Assembly: GCF_042663225.1 (NCBI RefSeq)
Contig: NZ_JBHTAA010000014.1
Span: forward strand, 34,040-98,039
Direction of reading: 5' to 3'
DNA: 64,000 nucleotides
From: Haloferax namakaokahaiae
Lineage (GTDB): Archaea; Halobacteriota; Halobacteria; Halobacteriales; Haloferacaceae
Every line of letters begins with the position of its first letter. Within the stretch, counting starts at the first letter, position 1. Below the pieces are notes generated by a model. That model saw only the letters and a program-made list of their open reading frames with translations, did no database searches and was not told the DNA's origin. Below, piece after piece: positions 24,968 through 34,622 of the stretch. Made by a program: the position numbers and the translations under genes.

Positions 24968-27900
24968 ATGGAATTCGACCCACTCGAACTAGCAAACTCG
25001 ATGCAAGAATCGTACGCTGAACACTATGCCGGCTCCCTGCCCCAGCGGGCAGTGAAAAACTTGGTCTCGCGGTATCACGATGGTTCGGGGGAGTCACTAG
25101 AAGATGACCTCCCCGAATTTATCCGGACTAAGGGACCCTACCTCCAAGTTCTCGACCTGCCACGGATGAGTGACACTCCGTGGGAGACATTCGCCGACGA
25201 CAATGGCCTCCACGACGACGTCACCACGACGTTCACTGAGGCTGGTTTTCGCTCGCTGTACGAGTTCCAGGAAGCGTCTGTCGAAGCCATCCTCGAGGAT
25301 CACCACACGCTCCTGACGGCGAGCACTGGTCGTGGGAAGACCGAAGGATGGTTGATACCCATCCTCAACTTCATCACCGAAGCGAAGGATGGACAGCATG
25401 ACGCCCATCCACCGGAGAGCGTCAAGTGCGTTCTCACGTATCCGACGAAAGCACTCGCCCAAGACCAGTTGAAGCGGTTAATCGACTACCTCTTCACGCT
25501 CAACCGAGAGCGCTCGTCTGACGAACAGATAACTGTCGGTATCTACGACGGGGACACAAAACGTCGCGACCCGGACGAACTCTCGTATCTCCAGACGACG
25601 TTCCAATACTTCGATTGCCCATGTGGGGAATGTGAATCCTCACTGACGGTCCGTCGGCGTGATGACGAGTCGTTCGTAGTCGAACCGATGGAAGAACATG
25701 AGGACGCTCTGACGTTCGACTTCATCAAAGTCACCCGAGACGCCATCGTCGAAGCGCCTGCAGACATACTGCTGACCAACCCTGACACGATTAATTACCG
25801 ACTGTTCAACGTCAACGAGGACGAAGAGCAGCACCGCTTCGTCGCCGAGCCGAAATACTTTGTCTTCGACGAGATTCACGAGTATTCCGAGCTCTTCGGT
25901 TCGTTCACGTCGACACTCATGCGTCGGTACATTCGAGAGCGGCAGGAACTCAACGGCTACGAAAGCGAGAGTGACGACGACCTCACGATTATCGGTGCGT
26001 CCGCAACTGTCGAGAACAAACGGGCCGTCTTCCAGCGCATCAACCCGTTCGTTGACCCCGATGTCGAAGTCGTCGAGGAGGACGAGCGCACACTCGACTC
26101 GCCTTTCCCGACGGATATTCCCAATGAGTTCCTCTCGTCAACGCTAACCGGGGATGAATTGCGTAACGGAGACACAGCGGCCGCCGTGAGAGTGCTCGAG
26201 GCTGCTGGTGTGGGCGCCGGTGATGAGGGCGTCGACGAAGCGGTTTACGAACATCTCGTTGAGGAAGAAGGTGGTCCACTGGAATTCGTTCGTGGGATCT
26301 ACACAGCACTTCGGAAGAAACCGCTCCGTCCTGTTGAGCTCCGCGAGCGCCTCATCGACGAGACCGGACTCACCGAACAGCAGGCAGAGGTAGTGGTGGG
26401 GAACTTCATGACTATCGGCGAAGTGTCTGGTATTCTGGAGCGGCGCGCTCATCTGTTCAGTTGGCCGCTCGACGGCTATTACACGTGTATCAACTGCGGC
26501 ACGGTGTACGACACTCCGCAGTCGTCCTGTAGCGAGTGTGACCACCACTTCGTGACGAAACTCTCACTGTGTAACCAGTGTGGTGAGGAATCGCTCGAAT
26601 CGTGGTTCTGTCCAAACTGTGAGCGACTCATACCGCACACAGTCACGTCTGAGGAGGGACGATTCGAGTATTTCCAGCGCAGAGAATGTAGCTGTGAGAC
26701 TCTTGAGGGAGAGACCCCAGAGATGGTTCGGGTCTACTGGCGACCATACTACGAGTGTACAGAGTGTGGTGAACGCCAGAAGATCGACCACCAGCACGAC
26801 TGCCCAACTTGCAACGCTTCGATGGTCCTCGACGACTCGATGGAAGACCACGTCTGCACCAACCCAGACTGTGACGAAGAACTCTCCATCGAGGAGGCTC
26901 ACGGGCCGGAGTGTCATTCCTGCCACTCTGCCGCATTGGAACCGCTAGCAGACGAAGACGTCCAGTACTGCACCAAGTGTGGTGAAGTCTACGAGGACCC
27001 AGAAGGGCAAGGGTGTACTGCGGATGACTGTGACGGAGACCTCACTCCCAAGCGGTTCCTCGGGTGGACGTGCGGTGACCCCGAATGTGACGAGGTATTC
27101 TTTGGTCGTCCACCGGCGACATGTTCCTGTGGCAAGCGAAAGTTCATCCGGTCCGCACTGTTCGACATCCGGATGGTCGACGAGTGCCAATCGTGTGGGC
27201 ACGAGTTCCTACTGAACGGCCCACACGACTGTAACTGCGAAAACCCTGAAATCAGCCAGCGTGCGAAAGGGTACGGCAACTTCCGGATGGTCGACGACGA
27301 CGGACGGATCCGAGAGGCGAGCCAATTCCCAGGTGGACTCCCGTGCTACCACGAGGACAGGCGCGAGACTTACTCGAAGAATCGTCGGTATGATTCGATG
27401 CTCCGTGGCCCGGCTAACGCTGCGGTCACGACTGGCCGGTACCTCCTGCGTTCTCTCGCAGACCGAAACGACCCTGACACGTTCACCGAGTCGAAGATGC
27501 TCTCGTTCGCGGACAGTCAGTCCGATATGAAGGAGTTAGAACGGAACTTCCGTGAACCAGAGGAGTCGTTCTATTTCGATCGACTGTTCGTCGAGAGTGT
27601 CCGAAAAGAAGCCGACGGGTCTGGATGGGCGGCACTCTCTGATGTCGTCGACTGTGGCGTAAGTGACGCCCACGAGTACGAAGAGGAACTAGCAGGTGAT
27701 GGCGGTAACTCGCCAAAAATGTACGAGTCGCTGACAAGCTACAATCAGTCGGTGGACGAGTACCTGACTGAGGAACTGCTCTCGCGTGCCCTCAAAGGAA
27801 AGTATTCCGAGCGTTACCGCAGCAAGCAACTGAGTGACGAGGGGCTGGTCGATCTTCGCTTGACTGTTGATGTTGACGATCTCGATGATGGGGAACGAGA

Positions 27901-30418
27901 GATGCTCGTCGAGGCCATCGGTCAAAATCATCGCTACGAACCCAACTTAGTCGATGAAATCGACAACGGACACGACCACCTCGACTCACTCATCGAGCGT
28001 GGAATTCTACGCCGTGTCGAAGAGGATGGAAGTCGGTTTGTGATGGTCGAAGAGGACGTAGTAGAGTGTGCGGTCGTTGACGACGAGACACCAACGAATT
28101 ACAGTCCGCATGAAGAAACGTACTCGACCTCACTCGATGTCGCACTCGGTGTTTCCCCTGACGATGTTGTTGAATTCGATGCGACGATCGAGGACCGGGC
28201 CGTCTTCCACCACCCACACTACTCACTTACTGCGCAACAAGTCGCTACGTCTGACCCGATGATGCTGCTCGCACGGGCGTACTACGGTGAAACTGACCGT
28301 GAAGAGCGGCGGAAACTTGAGTACCAGTTCCGACAGGGGAGGTATCCCCATTTCCTCTCGTCGGGTCCGGCGATGGAACTCGGTGTCGATATTGGTGACC
28401 TCAATACTCTCCTCCTCTACGGCACGCCGCCGAACGCAAATTCGTACCTTCAGCGAATCGGCCGAGCAGGGCGTTCTTCGGGCAATTCGCTCATTCACTC
28501 AGTCAGTCAGCGGAACCCAATCGACTACTACTACCACGAGCACCCCGAGGAACTCATCGCTGCAGAACCGCAACCTGTCCCACTTAACGAGGTGAATCGT
28601 GAGGTTCTCCACCAGTCGCTCACGTGGGCAGTCCTCGACTGGGCTGCAACGACTCGCTGGGTTCCATGGCGCCAAGAGCAGAGCGGGCTCGATGACTTCG
28701 TTGTTTGCAAAGATGACCCAACGCCTCGTACAGAGTCCCGACCGAACGACATAATGCGGTTCACGGGTGTCCTATCGTCCACCAATTTCGAGGTCCAAAA
28801 CCGGGATCAGGACGCCCCACTTGAGGTACTTCGGTCGCTGGTCACTGAGAACCGCGATGAGGTCGAGGAATGGCTTCGTGACATCCTCTCTTTCGGCGTT
28901 TGTTCGTCGTGTGGCCGAAAACACACGACTGGTTACAAAGGTGCGTGTCAGCGCCAAGACTGTGACGGTGGCGTCGAAGCGGTCCTGGACAGAGATGAAG
29001 ACATCATCGAGGGTGTGCTCTCTGGGACCGAATCGGGATGGAGTTTTGAGGAGACAATTATCGATCTCTACCATGAGCAACTGAACAACATCGACGACGA
29101 CATCGATGTGCTTGAAGATGAGCGCTATGACCTGCGACGTAAAGAACGTAATACACGTGATCGTGACGAGAAGCGACGGCTTCGAGAACAAAAGGACCAG
29201 ATTACCCGTCGAGTCTCCCAGTTGCATGAGTACGTTGACCGACTCGAACATATGGACTTCGGGCGGTATCTAAGCCGAGAAAGTCCGGCAGCATTCGGGC
29301 TACGGTCGGTCGGTGACTCTGTTGATTACCGACTCGTTGGTGAAGACTTCAAGAACGTCAGCGACGGCTCACGTGACCGACGTATCGCACTCTCCGAACT
29401 CCACCCCTCTGCAGCGTATCTCCACGATAGTGAAACGTACGTCGTCACGCAGGTGTCGTGGGAACCACTGGAAACCTCTCGAATCAGTGAGGATTTGGAA
29501 GACGCAGCGATTTGTCCGACGTGTGCAACTGAGTACGATAGCGACACCTCGAACTGCGGGTCCTGTGGAACACGGTTGAAGCGACTGGTGACTCGCGTTC
29601 CCGAGCGAGTGATCGCGTACCAGCACGATTTGCCGCTGAGTTCCACACCCAGTACGGCACAACTTCGACCGTCTACCGTTTACCAAGACGATAGCGAACC
29701 CCAGAGTACGTACGCACCCGTTGATACTGATGCAGGAGACTCGTTCGAAGCGACGTTTTCTCGTAACATCGTCGACGAGGATGGAACTGTCCACGGGCAG
29801 TTCGAATACGGTGATGTCACCCTGGTCGCCTCGACGAACAAATACTGGGCGACCTACAAGAACGGTGGTTCAGACCCGCTTCCGAACGTATTCGAAATGT
29901 GCGGTGTCAAGGGCTGCAATGGAGTAATTGCGAAGACTAAGGACTCAGCGTACTGTTCGAATAACGTCGAACACCCCGCTGAAGAGTGCGTTGCTGTGCG
30001 GCCCGCCACGAAGTTCTCCACCAAGGCTGTCCGTGTCCGTTTTGATAGCGAAGAATTGGAGCACGGCTTCGCTCACGGCCTTCGGGTGGCACTCCAGTAC
30101 ATCGGCGGCGTCAGCGTCAGGCAGGTCCCCGAGTCCATTGAGGACGAAGGGACCCTGGTGTATGACTCAGACGAAGGTGGCAGTGGGATTACTGTACTGC
30201 TGACGCAGGATGACGGCGAGAAGTTCGAACGAGCGATTAAGATAATGCGCGACGCGTTCTCGCCAGACGAATCGAAGTGTAACTGTGAAAACGGCTGTCC
30301 GTTCTGTATCTACCAGTACGGATGTGTAGAGCAGAACGACCCAGAATCATTCGACAAGGATGAACTGCTCGACCTGTTAGCCCACGAACTCCACCTCGAA
30401 TCACGTGACGATGCCTGA
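24968..30418 (+). CDS. DISARM-like operon gene 6, paralogous zinc-ribbon helicase
   Basis: 1,816 aa from the ATG at 24968; an in-frame TTG at 24959 is less likely. It is collinear with gene 5: the start MQESYAEHYAGSLPQRAVK pairs with that gene's MQEAYHDYF, Walker A is TGRGKT (120-125), motif II DEIH (301-304), then a zinc-ribbon block, motif VI QRIGRAGR (~1162) and a C-terminal CNCENGCPFCIYQYGC cluster. All core ATPase motifs are intact in both copies, so both may be active, perhaps as a heterodimer or on opposite strands. Divergence across the whole length indicates an old duplication. Its last 8 bases overlap the PLD gene. Confidence 0.88.
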   Translation: MEFDPLELANSMQESYAEHYAGSLPQRAVKNLVSRYHDGSGESLEDDLPEFIRTKGPYLQVLDLPRMSDTPWETFADDNGLHDDVTTTFTEAGFRSLYEFQEASVEAILEDHHTLLTASTGRGKTEGWLIPILNFITEAKDGQHDAHPPESVKCVLTYPTKALAQDQLKRLIDYLFTLNRERSSDEQITVGIYDGDTKRRDPDELSYLQTTFQYFDCPCGECESSLTVRRRDDESFVVEPMEEHEDALTFDFIKVTRDAIVEAPADILLTNPDTINYRLFNVNEDEEQHRFVAEPKYFVFDEIHEYSELFGSFTSTLMRRYIRERQELNGYESESDDDLTIIGASATVENKRAVFQRINPFVDPDVEVVEEDERTLDSPFPTDIPNEFLSSTLTGDELRNGDTAAAVRVLEAAGVGAGDEGVDEAVYEHLVEEEGGPLEFVRGIYTALRKKPLRPVELRERLIDETGLTEQQAEVVVGNFMTIGEVSGILERRAHLFSWPLDGYYTCINCGTVYDTPQSSCSECDHHFVTKLSLCNQCGEESLESWFCPNCERLIPHTVTSEEGRFEYFQRRECSCETLEGETPEMVRVYWRPYYECTECGERQKIDHQHDCPTCNASMVLDDSMEDHVCTNPDCDEELSIEEAHGPECHSCHSAALEPLADEDVQYCTKCGEVYEDPEGQGCTADDCDGDLTPKRFLGWTCGDPECDEVFFGRPPATCSCGKRKFIRSALFDIRMVDECQSCGHEFLLNGPHDCNCENPEISQRAKGYGNFRMVDDDGRIREASQFPGGLPCYHEDRRETYSKNRRYDSMLRGPANAAVTTGRYLLRSLADRNDPDTFTESKMLSFADSQSDMKELERNFREPEESFYFDRLFVESVRKEADGSGWAALSDVVDCGVSDAHEYEEELAGDGGNSPKMYESLTSYNQSVDEYLTEELLSRALKGKYSERYRSKQLSDEGLVDLRLTVDVDDLDDGEREMLVEAIGQNHRYEPNLVDEIDNGHDHLDSLIERGILRRVEEDGSRFVMVEEDVVECAVVDDETPTNYSPHEETYSTSLDVALGVSPDDVVEFDATIEDRAVFHHPHYSLTAQQVATSDPMMLLARAYYGETDREERRKLEYQFRQGRYPHFLSSGPAMELGVDIGDLNTLLLYGTPPNANSYLQRIGRAGRSSGNSLIHSVSQRNPIDYYYHEHPEELIAAEPQPVPLNEVNREVLHQSLTWAVLDWAATTRWVPWRQEQSGLDDFVVCKDDPTPRTESRPNDIMRFTGVLSSTNFEVQNRDQDAPLEVLRSLVTENRDEVEEWLRDILSFGVCSSCGRKHTTGYKGACQRQDCDGGVEAVLDRDEDIIEGVLSGTESGWSFEETIIDLYHEQLNNIDDDIDVLEDERYDLRRKERNTRDRDEKRRLREQKDQITRRVSQLHEYVDRLEHMDFGRYLSRESPAAFGLRSVGDSVDYRLVGEDFKNVSDGSRDRRIALSELHPSAAYLHDSETYVVTQVSWEPLETSRISEDLEDAAICPTCATEYDSDTSNCGSCGTRLKRLVTRVPERVIAYQHDLPLSSTPSTAQLRPSTVYQDDSEPQSTYAPVDTDAGDSFEATFSRNIVDEDGTVHGQFEYGDVTLVASTNKYWATYKNGGSDPLPNVFEMCGVKGCNGVIAKTKDSAYCSNNVEHPAEECVAVRPATKFSTKAVRVRFDSEELEHGFAHGLRVALQYIGGVSVRQVPESIEDEGTLVYDSDEGGSGITVLLTQDDGEKFERAIKIMRDAFSPDESKCNCENGCPFCIYQYGCVEQNDPESFDKDELLDLLAHELHLESRDDA

Positions 30419-32387
30419 AGATATACTCGGTGTGTCCGAGGAGTTGCGTACGCAGTCTCCAGAGCGACTCTGGGGGATCTCTACGGAGAGTGTCTACTCT
30501 GCTTTGGCCGCCGAAGCCACTGGTGAATCTGTTCATGAGCGACTTGGTCCGCATATTCGGGCAGAAACACTCCGAACGAATGATGAACGAGACCAGGAGC
30601 ACGTCGTGGAAATGCACCAATGGCTACTCGATGAACTCGGTCTCGTCAACGGTGAGGAAGTCACACTTCTGGGCATGGTGGTGCTCTCCTCCAAAGAGCC
30701 ACAACCACTCATTCGGTCGATTGCAGTCTCCCAGTTCCAGTCGGCCGAGATGGTACTGCGCTCGTGTGTCGATGTCGATGAGAACATCCCTCGACGTGAA
30801 CTTGACAGTCTGCTTGCCGATGAGTGGCAGGAGTCCGTCCTAGCACCTCTCCTCGGTTCCCTCGGGTTCATGACGATATACCCGGACAGTGTCGATCTCG
30901 AAATAGAGAGAATTGACTCCTCGCTCACGGCACAGCAGTCCACATCTTCCGGTAAGACGATTGCAGAGGCATACCGCAGAGTCTTACCCCACATCGTGGA
31001 CGTTACGGATGAGCAGTCTCTCGATGACTTAGTCTCCGGATTGACCGGTACCAAGTTGAACGAGAAAGAGTCGACTGTCGGTGTAGCAGCGAGACTCGCA
31101 AGCTTGCCGTCTGTGCTTGTTGAGGAAGACCAAATTGCTGAGGTAGTGAGCGAGCAGCGCCGTGAGTACGAAGAAGAATTCGACACCATTCGATCGCTAC
31201 TGACGCCGTCTACTGGGCACGAAGTGGCGCGAGTTGAGACAGAGCAACCGATTGGAATCGACGACATCCCGGAAAGCGAGGCGTTGGACGCTGATACACG
31301 AGATACTCTTCTCAATATCGTTGCCACCGTCGTCGCACATCCTGACCTCAGAACTCTTGACGTCACCTTCGTCACGAAGCGTGGAGTGACGCCGTACACC
31401 CTCTACCAGATACTTTCATCGACTTCAGGTGTCGAGTGCGAAGTGGGCGATGGCGTAATCGAGTTTGAATCTGTTCCAGAGGTGGTTGAGGGAGATGATC
31501 TTCGAGAAGAGTACATTACACATCTTATCGAGCGCTGTTCAACACTCAAGTCCCGGATAGACACACTTTCCAACGTTTCGGTGTCGATACCACCCGAACC
31601 TGTCGCAGCAGAGTCAGTCGTTACTCGGGATTACGAATCACTTCGCGATGGTGACGTCGCACCAGCGTACTTCACCTATACGCTCATCGACCCGGACGCT
31701 CTCGGCGAGAAGAAGATGAACGACTACGTCGGTAAGTCGAGAGGCCTCGGGCAAGAGCGTGCGAGACTCCGACGTTGGCATGGAAACCGGCCGTCGGGCC
31801 TCCGTTCTTACACGGAGATGACGGACCGACTGTTCAGCCTCGGCTTGGAGCGGGAAATCGAGGACAAGGTGCTGCGCATCATGACGCCGTTTGACGACGA
31901 TACGTTCAACGAATACGTTGCTCAGATTCGACGTCTCCTCACACACGGGTTCGAATTCCGCTTACTCACACGGCATACCAAAGACTCCTGGGAGTGGAAA
32001 CGACTCCAGCGAAATCTACTGAGCGAGATCAAAGAACACCGTGACCTGGTGACTCTCCGGACCTACTCGAGGTTCAAAGAGCACCAGCGTGTAACCGCCG
32101 ATATGGATTTCCGAAAAATCGGTGAGCTGGGAATCCACGGAAAGCTTCAGACGGTTGGTGCCCCTGAAGAAGGGGCCGCTCTTCTCGGCTCTGCGAACTT
32201 CATGGAGAACAGTTACGACTGGAACCCTGAGTGTGGTGTCTACACTGAGCGAACACAATTCGTCGAAGCGGCAATCGAATTCTTCGACATCGTCTGGGAC
32301 ATCTCGGAGGCAGATGAGCTATCGATTGAGCGGTTACAAGATATTCCAGACCGGAAATTGGTTCCGACGTACTATACGCAGGGATAG
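30411..32387 (+). CDS. DISARM-like operon gene 7, phospholipase D-fold protein (DrmC-like)
   Basis: About 658 aa from the ATG at 30411, which sits within ATGCCTGA, the end of the helicase gene; a GTG six bases earlier is possible. The N-terminal two thirds are helical and unrecognised. The C-terminal domain contains RLLTRHTKDSWEWKR, then IHGKL (H576, K578) and GSANFMENS (~593-601). This is a single HKD half-site of the PLD superfamily, as in DrmC of DISARM. Two chains would form one active site. A nuclease role on helicase-unwound DNA is the likely function, though DrmC is dispensable in some DISARM systems. It is the last gene of the operon. Confidence 0.8.
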   Translation: MPEDILGVSEELRTQSPERLWGISTESVYSALAAEATGESVHERLGPHIRAETLRTNDERDQEHVVEMHQWLLDELGLVNGEEVTLLGMVVLSSKEPQPLIRSIAVSQFQSAEMVLRSCVDVDENIPRRELDSLLADEWQESVLAPLLGSLGFMTIYPDSVDLEIERIDSSLTAQQSTSSGKTIAEAYRRVLPHIVDVTDEQSLDDLVSGLTGTKLNEKESTVGVAARLASLPSVLVEEDQIAEVVSEQRREYEEEFDTIRSLLTPSTGHEVARVETEQPIGIDDIPESEALDADTRDTLLNIVATVVAHPDLRTLDVTFVTKRGVTPYTLYQILSSTSGVECEVGDGVIEFESVPEVVEGDDLREEYITHLIERCSTLKSRIDTLSNVSVSIPPEPVAAESVVTRDYESLRDGDVAPAYFTYTLIDPDALGEKKMNDYVGKSRGLGQERARLRRWHGNRPSGLRSYTEMTDRLFSLGLEREIEDKVLRIMTPFDDDTFNEYVAQIRRLLTHGFEFRLLTRHTKDSWEWKRLQRNLLSEIKEHRDLVTLRTYSRFKEHQRVTADMDFRKIGELGIHGKLQTVGAPEEGAALLGSANFMENSYDWNPECGVYTERTQFVEAAIEFFDIVWDISEADELSIERLQDIPDRKLVPTYYTQG

Positions 32388-32729
32388 CTGGTTTCGTCTG
32401 GACTACTGAAAAGGGAAGTCTCGATGCCACCGATGGAGGATGGCGATTCCCAAGCTTCCCAGGTGGAACGACAGTGTCGAACCGCGGCAGGCCACGCATC
32501 CCACTGCGTGATCTGCATGTCGTCCGAATATACGAATGAGTTCGGGAAGTAAAGATATTGTTCCTATAGAAGACCCAGAACTTTCGAACTGTAGCTATCT
32601 ATGTAGCCTCACTTAGGTGGAAAAGTGATGGTACTAATTTCTGAAATAGTAATTTTCCAATTAGGGCAAAAGAACCCTACCTGTACTCATTAATACTCAG
32701 TTTGGGTTTATACCGACGTTGAGTATCAG
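32388..32729. other. Intergenic region after the operon
   Basis: About 340 bases without a supported gene. A short GC hairpin CACGCA/TGCGTG (32493-32498 and 32505-32510) and T-rich runs further right may end transcription. There is an abrupt drop in GC after about 32,550, marking the edge between the helicase operon and the next, AT-richer segment. Confidence 0.4.
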
Positions 32730-33401
32730 TTACGGGTCAAACAATAAGGCAATTGAATTCTGTGCAAGCCCTATAGAAAAGATGGCACTGCCCACGGGCC
32801 CTGAAACCATCGCTCCTGTTACTTGGGCCCCTAATGCGATCCATTTCCACTTTCGTCCTCTTTTAAGAGTCCTTAGCTTCTTTTGGTACTTCTCTGGGAC
32901 TTTGTTGGCAACAGCATCCAGTTCATCTCGTTGAAAAATAAATCGACGCAGTCCTGGAACATTTGTAACTTCATCCTCTGATTTTCTCACTCGAGATGCA
33001 ATCCATGACCGTTCGAACAAGAAGACAAATTCATCAAATAAAACATCGGATAGCTTTCCCATCTGTGATGGTGGGTAACGTTCCTTGAATAACTCTCTGA
33101 CCTCGTCATACTTGATATTCGAGGTGTATTCATCAAGTTCTGGGGAGAACAATTCATATTCTTTGACTAGGCGTTCTAGTTCCCCATATGGTAGAACGCT
33201 TTCTGTACTTAAGTTACCAATGAAAAAATTGAATGTTGGGTCTTCAGTGTAACTGTCACACGAATTTACTAGTTCTGCAAAAGAACGTGAAATGTAGTGT
33301 TTGAATTCATTCGTGGCCCTTTTATCAGCTGTTCTTGAAACCAACAATGAAGGGTCTAACATCAAGTTATCTGTGTCCATCCCCCAGTTGTTTTGAGCCA
33401 T
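32730..33401 (-). CDS. Hypothetical protein with C-terminal membrane segment
   Basis: About 223 aa from MAQNNWGMD at 33401. A helical soluble part (LLVSRTADKRATNEFKHYI, YGELERLVKEYELFSPEL, KLSDVLFDEFVFLFERSW) is followed by a basic patch (KKLRTLKRGRKWKW) and a small hydrophobic hairpin (IALGAQVTGAMVSGPVGSAIFSI, cut here for description). Membrane-tethered proteins are frequent in defence islands, but nothing more can be said. It is divergent from the nuclease module at 33552. Confidence 0.55.
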   Translation of the reverse strand: MAQNNWGMDTDNLMLDPSLLVSRTADKRATNEFKHYISRSFAELVNSCDSYTEDPTFNFFIGNLSTESVLPYGELERLVKEYELFSPELDEYTSNIKYDEVRELFKERYPPSQMGKLSDVLFDEFVFLFERSWIASRVRKSEDEVTNVPGLRRFIFQRDELDAVANKVPEKYQKKLRTLKRGRKWKWIALGAQVTGAMVSGPVGSAIFSIGLAQNSIALLFDP

Positions 33402-33551
33402 AAATTTATAGCGACATGATGGTGGTATATGCTTTGTCATTGAATTTTATACATTAACCACTGACCTTTGAAAACCGACTCTATCCTGAGACACAACTCA
33501 AACTGTCGACATGGCAAAATGTTTTTAATATAGACCCTGGATTTAGTAGTA

Positions 33552-34622
33552 ATGCCCGTTTTTGAGGTTGACTCACAGGATTTCTCTGACCGTGTGAGTT
33601 TCAACCAGTACTTGATAGATAATTACTCTGTTGAGTCTGAGGGCGATTTATACGTCATTGCCGGGTTGACTGACTACTCGTGGCCAGAATTCAAAGAGTT
33701 GCTTGATAATGCTGGCTACGAGGTCCTGGAGGAGTATGGGGCCGTAATCAAGATGGCTCGAGAATACGGTAATGATGGAAGAATTGAGTTCTACCTTTCA
33801 TTTGACAGGGATGAGCAAGTTGTTTTATTTTATACAAACATGCGGAAAACCGAGGAGATTGAGAACACTATTGAAGTATTCTTAAACAATACTCCAAGGG
33901 TACATTATCTCTACATTGCTCCGCGAGTGATGCAAGATATCCGTGAAGAGATTGCTGAAGATGACCCAGCGACCCAAGTTGTCAATTTCGTTGCAAGTCG
34001 AGCTAAATTGAGCGAGACTCCCTCTAGAGTTCGGCCAGGTGTTTCTCGTACGATTACTTACTTCGGAGCTGATGGACTCGAAACAATGCGTGAGATGGAG
34101 GAAATGTACGGTGTCCTCCCACGTATGATGGAATTCAAAATACCGGGGACTTCTCGGTTCAAAATCAGTCGTGAAGGGGTGTTCAATCTCCAAAGAGGTA
34201 GCCTCGATTACCTCTTTGAATACGTTCAAACGTGTATCGAAGAGGCACTTAGAGTAAAGCAAGCGTATGACGGTGCCAAATTCGAGATGGTTCGAATGTC
34301 CGACCAACTCTCAGTCCCGACAGCAGAACCTGCTTCAATTTCTCTCCGAAATCACCTACGATACCATCAGATAGAGGATTTCAAAGATAGTCTCCGTGAA
34401 CACGACTATGTCCTCCTCGACACATTTGCAGAAGAGGGTTCTTTGTTTTTTTCTAGCAAGGTGATTGACCAAGATAAGAAAAATGCGTTCCGAATCAAAG
34501 CAAACGAGGACGAGATTCGTGTTTTCCCGCAAGAGGACAAAGACGTCGCTTCTTTCCTCCGCTTCTACCAGTTCGTGCAAGATACTGTTGACGAAGATGC
34601 TAATCTGGAGGTTTTGGCGTAA
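33552..34622 (+). CDS. Unknown protein, partner of PD-(D/E)XK nuclease
   Basis: 356 aa starting MPVFEVDSQDFSD. Mixed alpha/beta, with an N-terminal segment of ~130 residues (LYVIAGLTDYSWPEFKELL, ...EQVVLFYTNMRKTEEIE...) and a C-terminal half of strands and helices. No known domain is recognised. A strong AT-rich TATA-like stretch (TTTTTAATATAG, about 33522-33533) lies 20-30 bases before the ATG, so the mRNA is probably leaderless. The TAA is immediately followed by the ATG of the nuclease gene, giving a two-gene operon. It may recognise the target or act as the sensor for the nuclease. Confidence 0.65.
   Translation: MPVFEVDSQDFSDRVSFNQYLIDNYSVESEGDLYVIAGLTDYSWPEFKELLDNAGYEVLEEYGAVIKMAREYGNDGRIEFYLSFDRDEQVVLFYTNMRKTEEIENTIEVFLNNTPRVHYLYIAPRVMQDIREEIAEDDPATQVVNFVASRAKLSETPSRVRPGVSRTITYFGADGLETMREMEEMYGVLPRMMEFKIPGTSRFKISREGVFNLQRGSLDYLFEYVQTCIEEALRVKQAYDGAKFEMVRMSDQLSVPTAEPASISLRNHLRYHQIEDFKDSLREHDYVLLDTFAEEGSLFFSSKVIDQDKKNAFRIKANEDEIRVFPQEDKDVASFLRFYQFVQDTVDEDANLEVLA

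Noticed and set aside
30533..31399. 288-aa antisense frame and other long antisense frames across the helicase operon
   Set aside because: They mirror codon bias of the true genes, are Ser/Arg/Thr-rich and lack acidic haloarchaeal composition.
13627..32387. Calling the operon classical DISARM
   Set aside because: No DrmM methylase, no DrmE or DrmD-like gene is visible, and additional genes 1-4 have no clear DISARM counterpart; only relatedness is claimed.
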